NCBI GenBank assembly: GCA_014650015.1
Contig: BMUD01000016.1
Coordinates: forward strand, 62,001 to 126,000
Source of the DNA: Streptomyces griseoloalbus
GTDB lineage: Bacteria > Actinomycetota > Actinomycetes > Streptomycetales > Streptomycetaceae
Length of the DNA stretch: 64,000 nucleotides
Direction of reading: 5' to 3'
The number at the start of each line of letters is the position of its first letter. Positions within the stretch are counted from its first letter, which is position 1. The translations under genes and the position numbers were made by a program. Shown piece by piece: positions 16,406-24,326 of this stretch. The notes under the pieces were generated by a model. The model was not told the DNA's origin and did no database searches. It saw nothing but the letters and a program-made list of their open reading frames with translations.

Positions 16406-17003
16406 GCTGCCCTCCCACCGCACACCGCTGAACGACACAGCGGAGACCGGTCTGAAGATCGTCGTCGTGGGCGGGTTCGGTGTCGGCAAGACGACCCTGG
16501 TCCGCTCGGTGAGCGAGATACGGCCGCTCAACACCGAGGAGGTGATGACCCAGGCGGGTGTGGGCGTCGACGAGACCAGCGCGGTGGCGTCCAAGACCAC
16601 CACGACGGTCGCCTTCGACTTCGGCCGGATCAGCCTCAACGACCGCATGGTGCTGTACTTGTTCGGAGCGCCCGGCCAGGAGCGCTTCTGGTTCCTGTGG
16701 GACAGACTGTTCTCGGGAACGCTGGGTGCCGTGGTCCTCGTGGACACGCGCCGGATGGACGACTCCTGGTACGCGATAGACCGGCTGGAGCACCACCGCA
16801 CGCCCTTCGTGGTGGCCGTGAACCGGTTCGACGACGACACCGCCCGGTACTCCCTGGACGAGATCCGCCAGGCACTCGCCCTCCCGGCGCACGTGCCGAT
16901 GGTCGACTGCGACGCGCGGGTCCGGCAGTCCGGCAAGGACGTGCTGATCACCCTCGTCAACCACCTCCATGCCATGGCCATCGCCGAGGAGACGACACTG
17001 TGA
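16386..17003 (+). CDS. Conservon ATP/GTP-binding protein (CvnD type)
   Basis: This 205-aa small GTPase-like protein has the P-loop GGFGVGKTTLV (about residue 30), a switch-II/G3-type motif LYLFGAPGQERFW and a base-specificity motif NRFD in place of NKxD. These are typical CvnD features. It is expected to cycle between nucleotide states under control of the roadblock partner. The ATG at 16386 is preceded by AGGAGGT and lies inside the end of the DUF742 gene. Its stop overlaps the P450 start (GTGA), placing the P450 in the same transcript. Confidence 0.93.
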   Translation: MGSATSELPSHRTPLNDTAETGLKIVVVGGFGVGKTTLVRSVSEIRPLNTEEVMTQAGVGVDETSAVASKTTTTVAFDFGRISLNDRMVLYLFGAPGQERFWFLWDRLFSGTLGAVVLVDTRRMDDSWYAIDRLEHHRTPFVVAVNRFDDDTARYSLDEIRQALALPAHVPMVDCDARVRQSGKDVLITLVNHLHAMAIAEETTL

Positions 17004-18265
17004 CCGACTCCGGTTACCCCTCCGAGCACCAGGCGCCCCCACCGGGCTGCCCCGCCCACGCCGGCGCGGTGCGCCTGGGCGGGCTCCAGTACCAGCAGAC
17101 GCCGTCGCAGCTCTACCGCGCGATGCGCCGGGAGCACGGCCCGGTCGCGCCGGTGCTGCTCGACGGCGACATCCCTGCCTGGCTGGTGCTCGGCTACTCC
17201 GAGGTCACGTACGTGACCAGCCACGACGAGCTGTTCGCGCGCGACTCGCGGCGCTGGAACCAGTGGGAGCACATCCCGCAGGACTGGCCGCTGCTGCCCT
17301 TCGTCGGATACCAGCCGTCGGTGCTGTTCACCGAGGGCGACGAGCACCGGCGGCGGGCCGGGGTGATCACCGAGGCGCTGGAGGGCGTCGACCAGTTCGA
17401 ACTCGCCCGCGACTGCGAGCTGATCTCCGACGACCTCATCGCCCGCTTCGCCGGCAGCGGCCAGGCGGAGCTGATGGCCGACTACGCGCACGCCCTGCCG
17501 ATGCGGGCCGTGGTGCAGATGTGCGGCATGCCGACCTCGGGCGAGGACACCAGCCGGCTCGTCGACGACCTGCGGATCTCGCTGGACGCGGGGGAGGGCG
17601 ACGACCCGGTGGCCGCGTACGGGCGTGTCGCCGAGCGGTTGCGGCAACTGGTGAAGGACAAGCGGGCCGACCCGGGGCCGGACGTCACCTCGCGCATGCT
17701 GACCCACCCGGCGGGCCTGACCGACGAGGAGATCGTCCAGGACCTGATCTCCGTGATCGCCGCGGCGCAGCAGCCGACGGCGAACTGGATCTGCAACACG
17801 CTGCGGCTGCTGCTGACGGACGAACGGTTCGCCGTGAATGTGTCGGGCGGCCGGCTCAGCGTGGGCGAGGCGCTCAACGAGGTGCTGTGGCTGGACACGC
17901 CGACACAGAACTTCATCGGGCGGTGGGCCGTGCGGGACGTCCAGCTGGGCGGCCGGCAGATCCGGGCCGGCGACTGCCTGGTGCTGGGGCTGGCCGCGGC
18001 CAACACCGACCCGCAGATCTGGCCGGAGGCGCACGTGGGCGCGGAGAACGCCGCGCACCTGTCGTTCAGCAACGGCGAGCACCGCTGCCCGTATCCGGCC
18101 CCCCTGCTGGCGGACGTGATGGCGCGGACGGCGGTCGAGACGCTGCTGGAGCGGCTGCCCGACCTGGTGCTGGCGGCCGATCCGGAGGAGCTGACCTGGC
18201 GTCCGTCCATCTGGATGCGGGGGCTGTCGGCGCTTCCGGTGCGGTTCACCCCGGTGGTGCAGTAG
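17000..18265 (+). CDS. Conservon cytochrome P450, CYP157-like, lacking the ExxR motif
   Basis: This 421-aa cytochrome P450 has the heme-ligand loop FSNGEHRCPYPAP with Cys near the C-terminus. Two canonical elements are altered. The I-helix reads AAAQQPTANW rather than AGxxT. The K-helix reads NEVLWLDTP, with E-V-L-W in place of ExxR. CYP157 proteins of Streptomyces are known to lack ExxR and to be encoded in conservons with cvn genes, so assignment to that family is well supported. A CYP154 partner usually follows on the same strand; here the next P450 is on the opposite strand. The role and substrate are unknown. The GTG at 17000 overlaps the GTPase stop. Confidence 0.9.
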   Translation: MTDSGYPSEHQAPPPGCPAHAGAVRLGGLQYQQTPSQLYRAMRREHGPVAPVLLDGDIPAWLVLGYSEVTYVTSHDELFARDSRRWNQWEHIPQDWPLLPFVGYQPSVLFTEGDEHRRRAGVITEALEGVDQFELARDCELISDDLIARFAGSGQAELMADYAHALPMRAVVQMCGMPTSGEDTSRLVDDLRISLDAGEGDDPVAAYGRVAERLRQLVKDKRADPGPDVTSRMLTHPAGLTDEEIVQDLISVIAAAQQPTANWICNTLRLLLTDERFAVNVSGGRLSVGEALNEVLWLDTPTQNFIGRWAVRDVQLGGRQIRAGDCLVLGLAAANTDPQIWPEAHVGAENAAHLSFSNGEHRCPYPAPLLADVMARTAVETLLERLPDLVLAADPEELTWRPSIWMRGLSALPVRFTPVVQ

Positions 18266-18318
18266 CGCGGTGCCCGGCCCCGTGGCCGGGGCGCGGATCG
18301 TCACCACGGCGCGTGCCC

Positions 18319-18340
18319 CGGGCCCCGTGGCAGGGGCCCG
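18319..18340. terminator. Hairpin between convergent P450 genes
   Basis: CGGGCCCC, a 6-nt loop, then GGGGCCCG form a perfect 8-bp GC stem. A second small GC hairpin lies just upstream, around 18275-18292. The position between converging genes suggests a bidirectional terminator without a T-run, common in Streptomyces. Confidence 0.6.
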
Positions 18341-18382
18341 GACCGCGGCGCGGACCGGCGGGCGGGACCGGCCCGGTACGGG

Positions 18383-19609
18383 TCAGCCGCTCGCGGGGGT
18401 GAACCGCACCGGCAGGCGCTCCGGTCCACGGGTGAACACGCCCTGCTCGGCCGGTTCGAAGCCGTCGGCGAGGCGCAGGTCGGGCATGGCGTCGAGGAGC
18501 TGGGCGACGCCGATCTCCACCTCCGCCTTGGCCAGCAGCGCGCCGACGCAGAAGTGCCGGCCGAGCGCGAAGGCGAGGTGGTCGGCGGCGGCTGAGAAGG
18601 CGGTCGTGGTGGTGAGGTCGTCGCGGAAGATGTCGAAGCGGTCGGGGTCGCGGTAGCGGTCCCCGTCGCGGTTGGCGGCGCCGATCAGACAGGTGACGGT
18701 GGCGCCCGCGGGTATCGTGCCGCCGCTGAGCTCCACCTCCGTGGCGGACTGCCGCATGATCATGTGGACGGGCGGGGTGAACCGCAGGGTCTCGGCGAAG
18801 GCGCGCGGGATCAGCGAGCGGTCCTCGCGGACGGCGGCGAGCTGGTCGGGGTGGAGCAGCAGGTTCGCGAAGATGCCGGCGATGGCCTTGTCGGTGGTCT
18901 CGCCGCCGGCGGCGAGCAGCAGGCTGCAGAACGCCTTGACGTCCTCGTCGCTCATCCGCACCCCGTCGACCTCGGCGGCGCACAGGGCGGACAGCAGGTC
19001 GTCGCCCGGGTTCTCGCGGCGCTCCCGGATGATCGGCAGCATGTACTCGGCGAACTCCACCCGGGTCCGCTCGCCCGCCGCCGCCACCTCGGTGTCGCCC
19101 GAGAGGTTGCCGAGGAACGCGATGACGGCCGTGTACCAGCGGTGGAAGCGCGTGTGGTCGGCCTTGTCCAGGCCCAGCATGTCGGCGATGACGTTGACCG
19201 GGAAGCGGGTGGCGTAGTCGGTGACCAGGTCGGCGGAGCCGGTGTGCCGGAAGGCGTCGATCAGTTCGCGCGAGTTGCGCTCGATGACGGGCAGGAACTT
19301 CTCCTGCAGGTCGCTGCCGCGGAAGGCGGGGGCGACGAGCGCCCGGCGCACGGCGTGCTCCCGGCCGCTGAGCTGGAGGATCGTTTTGCCGTGTACGGGT
19401 TCGAGCTGCCAGGCGTAGTTGTCGGTGGTGAACTCGCCGGCCTTGTCCTTGAAGACGCGCTCGACGTCCTCGTAACGCGAGATGATGTAACTCTTCGTCG
19501 CCTCGTGCCAGATGAGGGGCGCGGTGTCCCGCATCACCCGGTAGGCGGGGTAGGGGTCGGCCGCGAACTCGGGCGAGAGGATGTCGGGCACCTGCTGCGC
19601 GGTGGACAT
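18383..19609 (-). CDS. Cytochrome P450
   Basis: This 408-aa P450 has all class motifs intact: I-helix LLAAGGETTDKAI, K-helix AETLRF (ExxR) and heme loop FALGRHFCVGALLAK. It is soluble, with no membrane anchor, so electrons must come from ferredoxins. The ATG at 19609 has AGGGAGC upstream. It converges with the conservon P450 and has no obvious operon partner. It is not evidently part of the NRPS cluster 3 kb away. I cannot assign a CYP subfamily or substrate from sequence alone. Confidence 0.93.
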   Translation of the reverse strand: MSTAQQVPDILSPEFAADPYPAYRVMRDTAPLIWHEATKSYIISRYEDVERVFKDKAGEFTTDNYAWQLEPVHGKTILQLSGREHAVRRALVAPAFRGSDLQEKFLPVIERNSRELIDAFRHTGSADLVTDYATRFPVNVIADMLGLDKADHTRFHRWYTAVIAFLGNLSGDTEVAAAGERTRVEFAEYMLPIIRERRENPGDDLLSALCAAEVDGVRMSDEDVKAFCSLLLAAGGETTDKAIAGIFANLLLHPDQLAAVREDRSLIPRAFAETLRFTPPVHMIMRQSATEVELSGGTIPAGATVTCLIGAANRDGDRYRDPDRFDIFRDDLTTTTAFSAAADHLAFALGRHFCVGALLAKAEVEIGVAQLLDAMPDLRLADGFEPAEQGVFTRGPERLPVRFTPASG

Positions 19610-19905
19610 GGGGCTCCCTGGGATCGTGGATCACTTACCGACAAGGTTATTGATCAACCATCAGATGTGACAGGGCTGCCGGCCACCGGTGGGCCCGGAA
19701 CCCACGTCCGGCCGAAAACCGCCTCTTGCGGGCACCGCCCGGACGTGATGGGCGGCAGCCGTACACAAAGGCGGTCCGTCCCCGTCGGCTCGCGCAGCGG
19801 TCGCCACGGTCGTGTGCCGGGTGGGTACGGTACCCACCGTCGCCCGCGTTCCGGCTCGGCCGAGGGGCCGGTCGGGGCAGCGAGATCCAGGAGGAAGCAC
19901 ACGGC

Positions 19906-21444
19906 ATGACGCAGACGCGGTACGACCAGCGGGTCCGGGTCTTCGTCGAGATCCACGGCGGCGCCCACGACTGGCAGGAGGCCGAGACGTGCTTCGACCG
20001 GCACGGCTGGCCCGTGCGTGACGCCCACCCCTCGGGCCAGGGGCCGTTGGGCCCGGCACTGGAACACGACCCCGACCGCCGCGTGTACGAGATAGAGGTC
20101 CGCCTCTTCGGCGCGGCGAAGGGAAGCGACCGCGGCGCGGCCGACCGGGTGCGCAAGGTGCTGCGGAGCGCCCGCCTGGAAGGCTACGTCCGCCGTGCCG
20201 AGGCACTGGCGCGGGACCGTGAGTTGTACCCGCACTGGCGGATCGTCGGCACGGCCCACCGGCGTCCGGGCGGACAACCGGCCTGGCGCAGGCGGTTCGT
20301 CCGGGTCGCCATGCTGCTGGGCAGGCACGACGTCGGCGGGTTCGTCTCCGGCGGGCCGCGCCAGGCACTGCGGCTGGCGCGTGCGGCGGCGGCCCCGACG
20401 GACGCCGCCCGCCCTGCCCCGGCCGTCCGGCCACTGGACGGACGCTGGCGCGAATCGGCGCCCTACAAGCGGGAGGAGCAACTGCAGCGACGGGTGGTCC
20501 GGGTGGTCCTGTGGGCCCTGCTCTCCGCCGGCGCGCTCAGCATGGCCTCCGCCGCCCCGGCCGTCACCTGGTGGTTGTGGATACCGGTGGCGTTGCTCGG
20601 CGCGTGCGGGGCGGTGCGGTGGGGACGGGAACTGAGCGGGGAGGGCAGGAGGTCCGAGGGTGTCGTCATCGCTCTGCTGTGTGTGCTGGTCTTCGCCGCC
20701 TTCGGCACGGGCCTCCTGGACGTGGACGGCGGGGCATGGACTCCCCGCCGGACCGTCATGACCGCTGTGGTGGTCGCGGTGATTTCCGGACTGTGGCTCC
20801 TCGTTCGGCAGTGGACCTGGGGCGAGTGGGTCGCCTGGGCGGTCCCGCTGGTGGTGACCCTGGCGGTCTCCGCGTTCGTCGCCGCGGGTTCCGTCCTCCA
20901 CGCCCTGTACGCCGAAGGTCTCTCCCTCACCCCGGACGACCTCGACATCCCTCCCGCCTGGCAGGCTCTGGCCGCGGTGAAGCTGCTGGTGATGCTGAGC
21001 CTCGTCATGATCGTCCCGGCCTGGTGGGGGTTCGCCAAGCACCGGCACCACTCGTATGCCACTCCGGGGGACGGCACGAACATCATCCTGAACGTCGGCC
21101 TCCTCCTGGCGATGTTCGCCGGGGCGGGCATCCAGGCCGTCGAATCCGCGGACGCCGCCGTGGACCGGACGACCGCGGCGGCGGAACGAGGTGACGACCC
21201 GCCGTCGTACTTCGGCGTCGCACCGGAGTGGACCTGCGTACGCCCCGTCGTCCCGGCCGCGGACCTGCCCGGAGAGGGCCCGCGCCTGCGACCGGACGCC
21301 CCCTACCTCTCGTTCGGTGTCTCGGGGGAGACGGCGGTCCTGTGGGACCCGGAGACCCGGGAACCCGTCAAACTGCCGGCGAACCAGGTGTGGCTGCGCC
21401 CGGCGGAGTCGGGGAAGGCGCCCTGCGCTGCGGACCGCGACTAA
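19906..21444 (+). CDS. Multi-pass membrane protein of unknown function
   Basis: The 512-aa product has a soluble N-terminal region of about 190 residues (start MTQTRYDQRVRVFVEIHGG, repeated charged helices, no recognised fold). About six hydrophobic segments follow between residues 195 and 410, and then an extracytoplasmic or cytoplasmic tail with two Cys (WTCVRP, APCAAD). The ATG at 19906 follows AGGAGGAAG. I do not recognise the family. The next gene, also uncharacterised, follows after 60 bp in the same direction and may be co-transcribed. Confidence 0.75.
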   Translation: MTQTRYDQRVRVFVEIHGGAHDWQEAETCFDRHGWPVRDAHPSGQGPLGPALEHDPDRRVYEIEVRLFGAAKGSDRGAADRVRKVLRSARLEGYVRRAEALARDRELYPHWRIVGTAHRRPGGQPAWRRRFVRVAMLLGRHDVGGFVSGGPRQALRLARAAAAPTDAARPAPAVRPLDGRWRESAPYKREEQLQRRVVRVVLWALLSAGALSMASAAPAVTWWLWIPVALLGACGAVRWGRELSGEGRRSEGVVIALLCVLVFAAFGTGLLDVDGGAWTPRRTVMTAVVVAVISGLWLLVRQWTWGEWVAWAVPLVVTLAVSAFVAAGSVLHALYAEGLSLTPDDLDIPPAWQALAAVKLLVMLSLVMIVPAWWGFAKHRHHSYATPGDGTNIILNVGLLLAMFAGAGIQAVESADAAVDRTTAAAERGDDPPSYFGVAPEWTCVRPVVPAADLPGEGPRLRPDAPYLSFGVSGETAVLWDPETREPVKLPANQVWLRPAESGKAPCAADRD

Positions 21445-21504
21445 AGCCGGTGCGTGCGTTCGACCGGGTGAGGTATGTTCCTGCCTGTTCGAAGGGGGAC
21501 CCAC

Positions 21505-22236
21505 GTGGCGAAGCTGAACCAGATCATCGCTGTCGAGAAGGGTGTCAAGAGCAAGTCGCTCCAGGACATCACCGCCGCGCACCACAAGGTGCAGAAGCCC
21601 GCGCTGATGGCCGGCATCTCGCGTACGTACCAGCCGAAGGACGAGGAGGGCGAGCAGCTGCCGCCCGAGTCCACGCGCGTACAGGTGCAGGGCGAGGACG
21701 TGCTGCGGGAGATGGCGGCGTCCCTGACCCGGCTGTTCGATGTGACCGCCACGAAGGACTGGGCGAACTGCGCGGCCCGCGCGGACGTCACCGTCGACGG
21801 ACGCACCGTCGTCGCGGACGTCCCGGTCAGTTACCTCCTCTTCCTGGAGAAGCAGCTCACCGACCTGCACACCTTCGTCAAGAAGCTCCCCACGCTCGAC
21901 GCCGCCGAGTCCTGGTCCCACGACCCGTCCACCGACTGGTGGAAGACGGACCCGGTCCGCACCATCCGTACGAAGAAGGTCCCGCGCAACCACGTCAAGG
22001 CGGAGGCGACCGACAAGCACCCGGCACAGGTCGAGGTGTACTACGAGGACGTGCCGATCGGTTACTGGACGACGGTGAAGTTCTCCGGCGCCCTCCCGGC
22101 TCGGCGGGTGAACGAGCTGGTGGAGCGCGTCGAGAAGCTCCAGCAGGCGGTCAAGTTCGCCCGCGAGGAGGCCAACGGCACCGAGGTCACCGACCAGAGG
22201 GTCGGCGACGCGGTGTTCGGCTACCTGTTCGGCTGA
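21505..22236 (+). CDS. Conserved hypothetical protein (resembles actinobacterial/phage DUF7873-type proteins)
   Basis: The 243-aa product is a soluble, Lys-rich protein starting MAKLNQIIAVEKGVKSKSLQDI, with VSYLLFLEKQLTDLHTFVKKLPTLDAAESW in the middle. It ends with a helix-rich C-terminus and VGDAVFGYLFG. It has no catalytic motif I recognise. I recall similar proteins in Streptomyces and actinophage genomes, which fits the tRNA-like remnants immediately downstream, but I cannot verify the family here. The GTG at 21505 has AAGGGGGA upstream and is better than the upstream ATG at 21475. Confidence 0.8.
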   Translation: MAKLNQIIAVEKGVKSKSLQDITAAHHKVQKPALMAGISRTYQPKDEEGEQLPPESTRVQVQGEDVLREMAASLTRLFDVTATKDWANCAARADVTVDGRTVVADVPVSYLLFLEKQLTDLHTFVKKLPTLDAAESWSHDPSTDWWKTDPVRTIRTKKVPRNHVKAEATDKHPAQVEVYYEDVPIGYWTTVKFSGALPARRVNELVERVEKLQQAVKFAREEANGTEVTDQRVGDAVFGYLFG

Positions 22237-22264
22237 CGCCGGCCACGGGTAGCATCCACGATCG

Positions 22265-22286
22265 CCCCCGCGTGCGAGCGCGGGGG
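22265..22286. terminator. Hairpin after the conserved hypothetical gene
   Basis: CCCCCGCG, a 6-nt loop and CGCGGGGG make a perfect 8-bp stem 28 bp after the stop codon at 22236. It is a likely terminator, although it also sits just before the tRNA-like stretch. Confidence 0.6.
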
Positions 22287-22301
22287 TGCGCGACAGCGCG
22301 G

Positions 22302-22403
22302 GCCGGAATGGAGATCCGGTGCGCGCGATGAGCGCAAGCTGACACTGAAGTTCAGCCTGAAGAAGCGGTCACAGTGAAGGTTCGAGTCCTTCCCCCGGCA
22401 CCA
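22302..22403 (+). pseudogene. tRNA-like remnant 1
   Basis: The 3' part is a textbook T-arm (GAAGG-TTCGAGT-CCTTC, 22376-22392) followed by CCCCGGC and an encoded ACCA. GCCGG at 22302-22306 can pair with the CCGGC end of the acceptor. The middle is too long and no regular anticodon arm forms, so it is a degenerate or rearranged tRNA gene rather than a working one. Confidence 0.5.
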
Positions 22404-22414
22404 CAGCAGTCGCG

Positions 22415-22554
22415 GGCCGGGGTAGCCCAACATGGCAGAGGCAGCCGCGGTCAATCTCAGACTCTCGCTCCAGTCTCAGCATGGCCGCCGATCGCCGGAT
22501 CGACCGGGGACGGACGAATGCCGTCGGATGCGAGTTCGAATCTCGCCTGCACCT
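22415..22554 (+). pseudogene. tRNA-like remnant 2
   Basis: A D-arm-like segment (GGTAGCCCAACATGGCAGAG, from 22421) and a perfect T-arm (GCGAG-TTCGAAT-CTCGC, 22530-22546) followed by CTGCACC are separated by about 85 nt. That is far more than in a normal tRNA. The 5' acceptor strand does not match CTGCACC. It looks like two tRNA pieces joined with extra sequence. Confidence 0.5.
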
Positions 22555-22561
22555 CTTGCCC

Positions 22562-22618
22562 GGTGCGGTAGTTCAAAGGAAGAACACGACGGTTTGATGA
22601 CTGATCCGTCCTCTTAAA
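22562..22618 (+). pseudogene. tRNA-like remnant 3 (5' half)
   Basis: GGTGCGGTAGTTCAAAGGAA and the following GAAC resemble a tRNA 5' end with D-arm (GTTC-loop-GAAC). GACGG and CCGTC flank an oversized loop where an anticodon arm would be. No T-arm follows. GGTGCGG would nearly pair with the CTGCACC end of remnant 2. Confidence 0.4.
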
Positions 22619-22652
22619 CGCCGCCGGCGTGCGCAATTGGGTGGCATCCCCA

Positions 22653-22686
22653 GGGGCCCGGGAGCTGGATACGACTCCCGGGCCCC
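22653..22686. terminator. Strong 12-bp hairpin after the tRNA-like stretch
   Basis: GGGGCCCGGGAG and CTCCCGGGCCCC form a perfect 12-bp stem around a 10-nt loop. It probably terminates the tRNA-like transcript and insulates the NRPS cluster that starts 180 bp further on. Confidence 0.75.
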
Positions 22687-22865
22687 GTCACGTGCGCGTC
22701 GATTCCCTTGCCCGTGCGCCGGGACGTAGTCCCACTTTTCACGGCTCGACGACTGGTGCAGGTTCATGAAAGGGCGAAGAAGGGGCAGTTCGGGGTCGGT
22801 AGCGTGAGGGTGCGGCGGGTTTGTGGTCGGGTTCTGCCGTTGGTATGGCCACAGATGGGGGCACG

Positions 22866-23156
22866 ATGCATGAGCGCGAGTTCCGGGCTTTCGTGCTGAT
22901 CGCGGAAACCGGGCGCATGGATGTCGCGGCGCGGAAACTGGGTTATTCCCAGCCGGCGATCACCTATCAGGTCCAGCGTCTCGAGCAGTCTCTCGGCGTC
23001 AAGCTGTTCACCAGGCACCCCGGTGGTGCCCGGTTGACGGGGGACGGGCGGATGATTCTGCCGTCGGTGCGTGCGGTGCTCCTGCTGATCGACAGCATGC
23101 GGGACGCGCACGGCTCGCAGTCCGGCGAGGGCCGGGACCTGGAGCGCAGCGCCTGA
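22866..23156 (+). CDS. LysR-type HTH-only protein
   Basis: The 96-aa product is just the LysR winged-helix DNA-binding domain: [58 protein letters not shown]. The linker helix follows and then it stops. The effector-binding domain of about 200 residues is absent, and no decayed remnant follows, since the mbtH gene begins 47 bp later. Position at the head of the mbtH-thioesterase genes suggests a cluster regulator, or a protein that dimerises with or competes with a full LysR protein. The ATG at 22866 gives MHEREF, right at the start of the HTH. Confidence 0.85.
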   Translation: MHEREFRAFVLIAETGRMDVAARKLGYSQPAITYQVQRLEQSLGVKLFTRHPGGARLTGDGRMILPSVRAVLLLIDSMRDAHGSQSGEGRDLERSA

Positions 23157-23203
23157 CATCGCCGTTCAGGGAACGAATAGCGACCTTGCTTGGAGAGTGG
23201 ACG

Positions 23204-23422
23204 ATGAGCAGCAATCCTTTCGAGGACAACGACGCCCAGTACCGCGTGCTGGTCAACGACGAGGGCCAGCACTCGCTGTGGCCGGCGTTCGCCGAGGTCC
23301 CGGCGGGCTGGACGGTGGCGCACCCCGAGGACAGCCGGCAGGCCTGCCTCGACTACGTCAACGAGAACTGGACCGACATGCGCCCGCTCAGTCTGGTCCG
23401 CCAGATGGAAGACGCCAAGTAA
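23204..23422 (+). CDS. MbtH-like protein
   Basis: The 72-aa product has the full MbtH signature: [36 protein letters not shown], then the S/C-L-x-Y-V-x-x-x-W-x-D-x-RP-type ending ([17 protein letters not shown]). MbtH proteins bind the large N-subdomain of A domains and are needed for their folding or activity. It is the only MbtH gene in the window, so it may serve both the multimodular NRPSs and the two stand-alone A-PCP proteins. The ATG at 23204 follows TTGGAGAG. The type II thioesterase gene starts 5 bp after its stop. Confidence 0.97.
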   Translation: MSSNPFEDNDAQYRVLVNDEGQHSLWPAFAEVPAGWTVAHPEDSRQACLDYVNENWTDMRPLSLVRQMEDAK

Positions 23423-23426
23423 GCCG

Positions 23427-24224
23427 GTGGCGAGACCGACGATCCTCCAGACGGCCGGCGGCGCCGCCGTGCACCGGCCCCGGCCCCGGCCGGACGCCGA
23501 GCGGGTCCTGGTGTGCCTGAGTTACTGCGGCGGCGGCACCGCACCGTTCCGGCAGTGGGCGAACGTCCTGCCGGACGACGTGGAACTGGCGCTGATCTGC
23601 TACCCGGGGCGGGAGGCGCGGTTCGGCACCCCGTTCGCACGGGACTGGACGGACCTGCGGGACGACGTGGTGCGCGCCGTACGCGGTCTCACCGGGCGCC
23701 CCTACCTCCTGTTCGGACACAGCATGGGGTCCTGGGTGGCCTTCGAGACCGCGGCGGAACTCGAGCGGCTGGGCATGACACCGCCCGAGGCGCTCGTGGT
23801 GTCGGGCGGTGTGGCACCGCCCAGGCGCCGGGAGGTGTCCGGTGACGTGGTACCGCGGTCGGACGACAGCACGGAGGCCCTGGTGCGGTGGATGCGCGAC
23901 CTGGGGCAGGTGTCCCCGGCGATCGCCGCCGAACCGGAACTGGTCAAGATCGCGGTGGATCTGCTCCGCGCGGATCTCGCGGTGTCGGAGTCCTACCGGT
24001 ACGTGCCGGGCTCGCGGGTGTCGGTGCCGCTGCGGGTGCTGTACGGGACCGAGGACGCCGCGCCCTTCGCCGATGTCGAGCGGCACTGGCGGCCGCTGAC
24101 GGACGGTCCCTTCCAGGCCGTGGAACTGCCCGGCGGGCACTTCTACACGCCCGACGTGTGGTCGACGCTGCCGCAGTGGTGCGTGCTGCCCGTGCCCGGG
24201 AGCGCCCCCCGGGCCACCCGCTGA
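23427..24224 (+). CDS. Type II thioesterase (first copy)
   Basis: This 265-aa alpha/beta hydrolase of the editing thioesterase family has the nucleophile motif FGHSMGS (Ser about 99), the family opening VLVCLSYCGGGTAPFRQWANVLP and the C-terminal His in PGGHFYTP. Such enzymes clear mis-primed or stalled acyl groups from carrier proteins. The GTG at 23427 lies 5 bp from the mbtH stop, so the two are co-translated. A second type II thioesterase occurs after the NRPS genes. With two trans-loading events in this pathway, one of them may instead help move or proofread aminoacyl groups. Confidence 0.93.
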   Translation: MARPTILQTAGGAAVHRPRPRPDAERVLVCLSYCGGGTAPFRQWANVLPDDVELALICYPGREARFGTPFARDWTDLRDDVVRAVRGLTGRPYLLFGHSMGSWVAFETAAELERLGMTPPEALVVSGGVAPPRRREVSGDVVPRSDDSTEALVRWMRDLGQVSPAIAAEPELVKIAVDLLRADLAVSESYRYVPGSRVSVPLRVLYGTEDAAPFADVERHWRPLTDGPFQAVELPGGHFYTPDVWSTLPQWCVLPVPGSAPRATR

Positions 24225-24255
24225 ACCGGTGCGCCCCAGCGCCTCGTGCGCAACC

Positions 24256-24303
24256 GCCGTGTGCTTCCCCTTCCCGCACCTCGCGGGCGGGGAAGCACAC
24301 GGC
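24256..24303. terminator. Bidirectional terminator hairpin
   Basis: GCCGTGTGCTTCCCC and GGGGAAGCACACGGC form a perfect 15-bp stem. An inner CCCGC/GCGGG pairing shortens the loop. It separates the converging thioesterase and membrane protein genes. Confidence 0.85.
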
Positions 24304-24326
24304 GTCCTCCGTCTGCTCGGTGCGGG

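Noticed and set aside
18383-19609. CYP154 partner of the conservon
   Set aside because: The gene is on the opposite strand and converges with the conservon. Sequence alone does not support a CYP154 call.
22302-22618. Functional tRNA genes
   Set aside because: T-arms and D-arms are recognisable, but spacing, acceptor pairing and anticodon arms do not fit a working tRNA.
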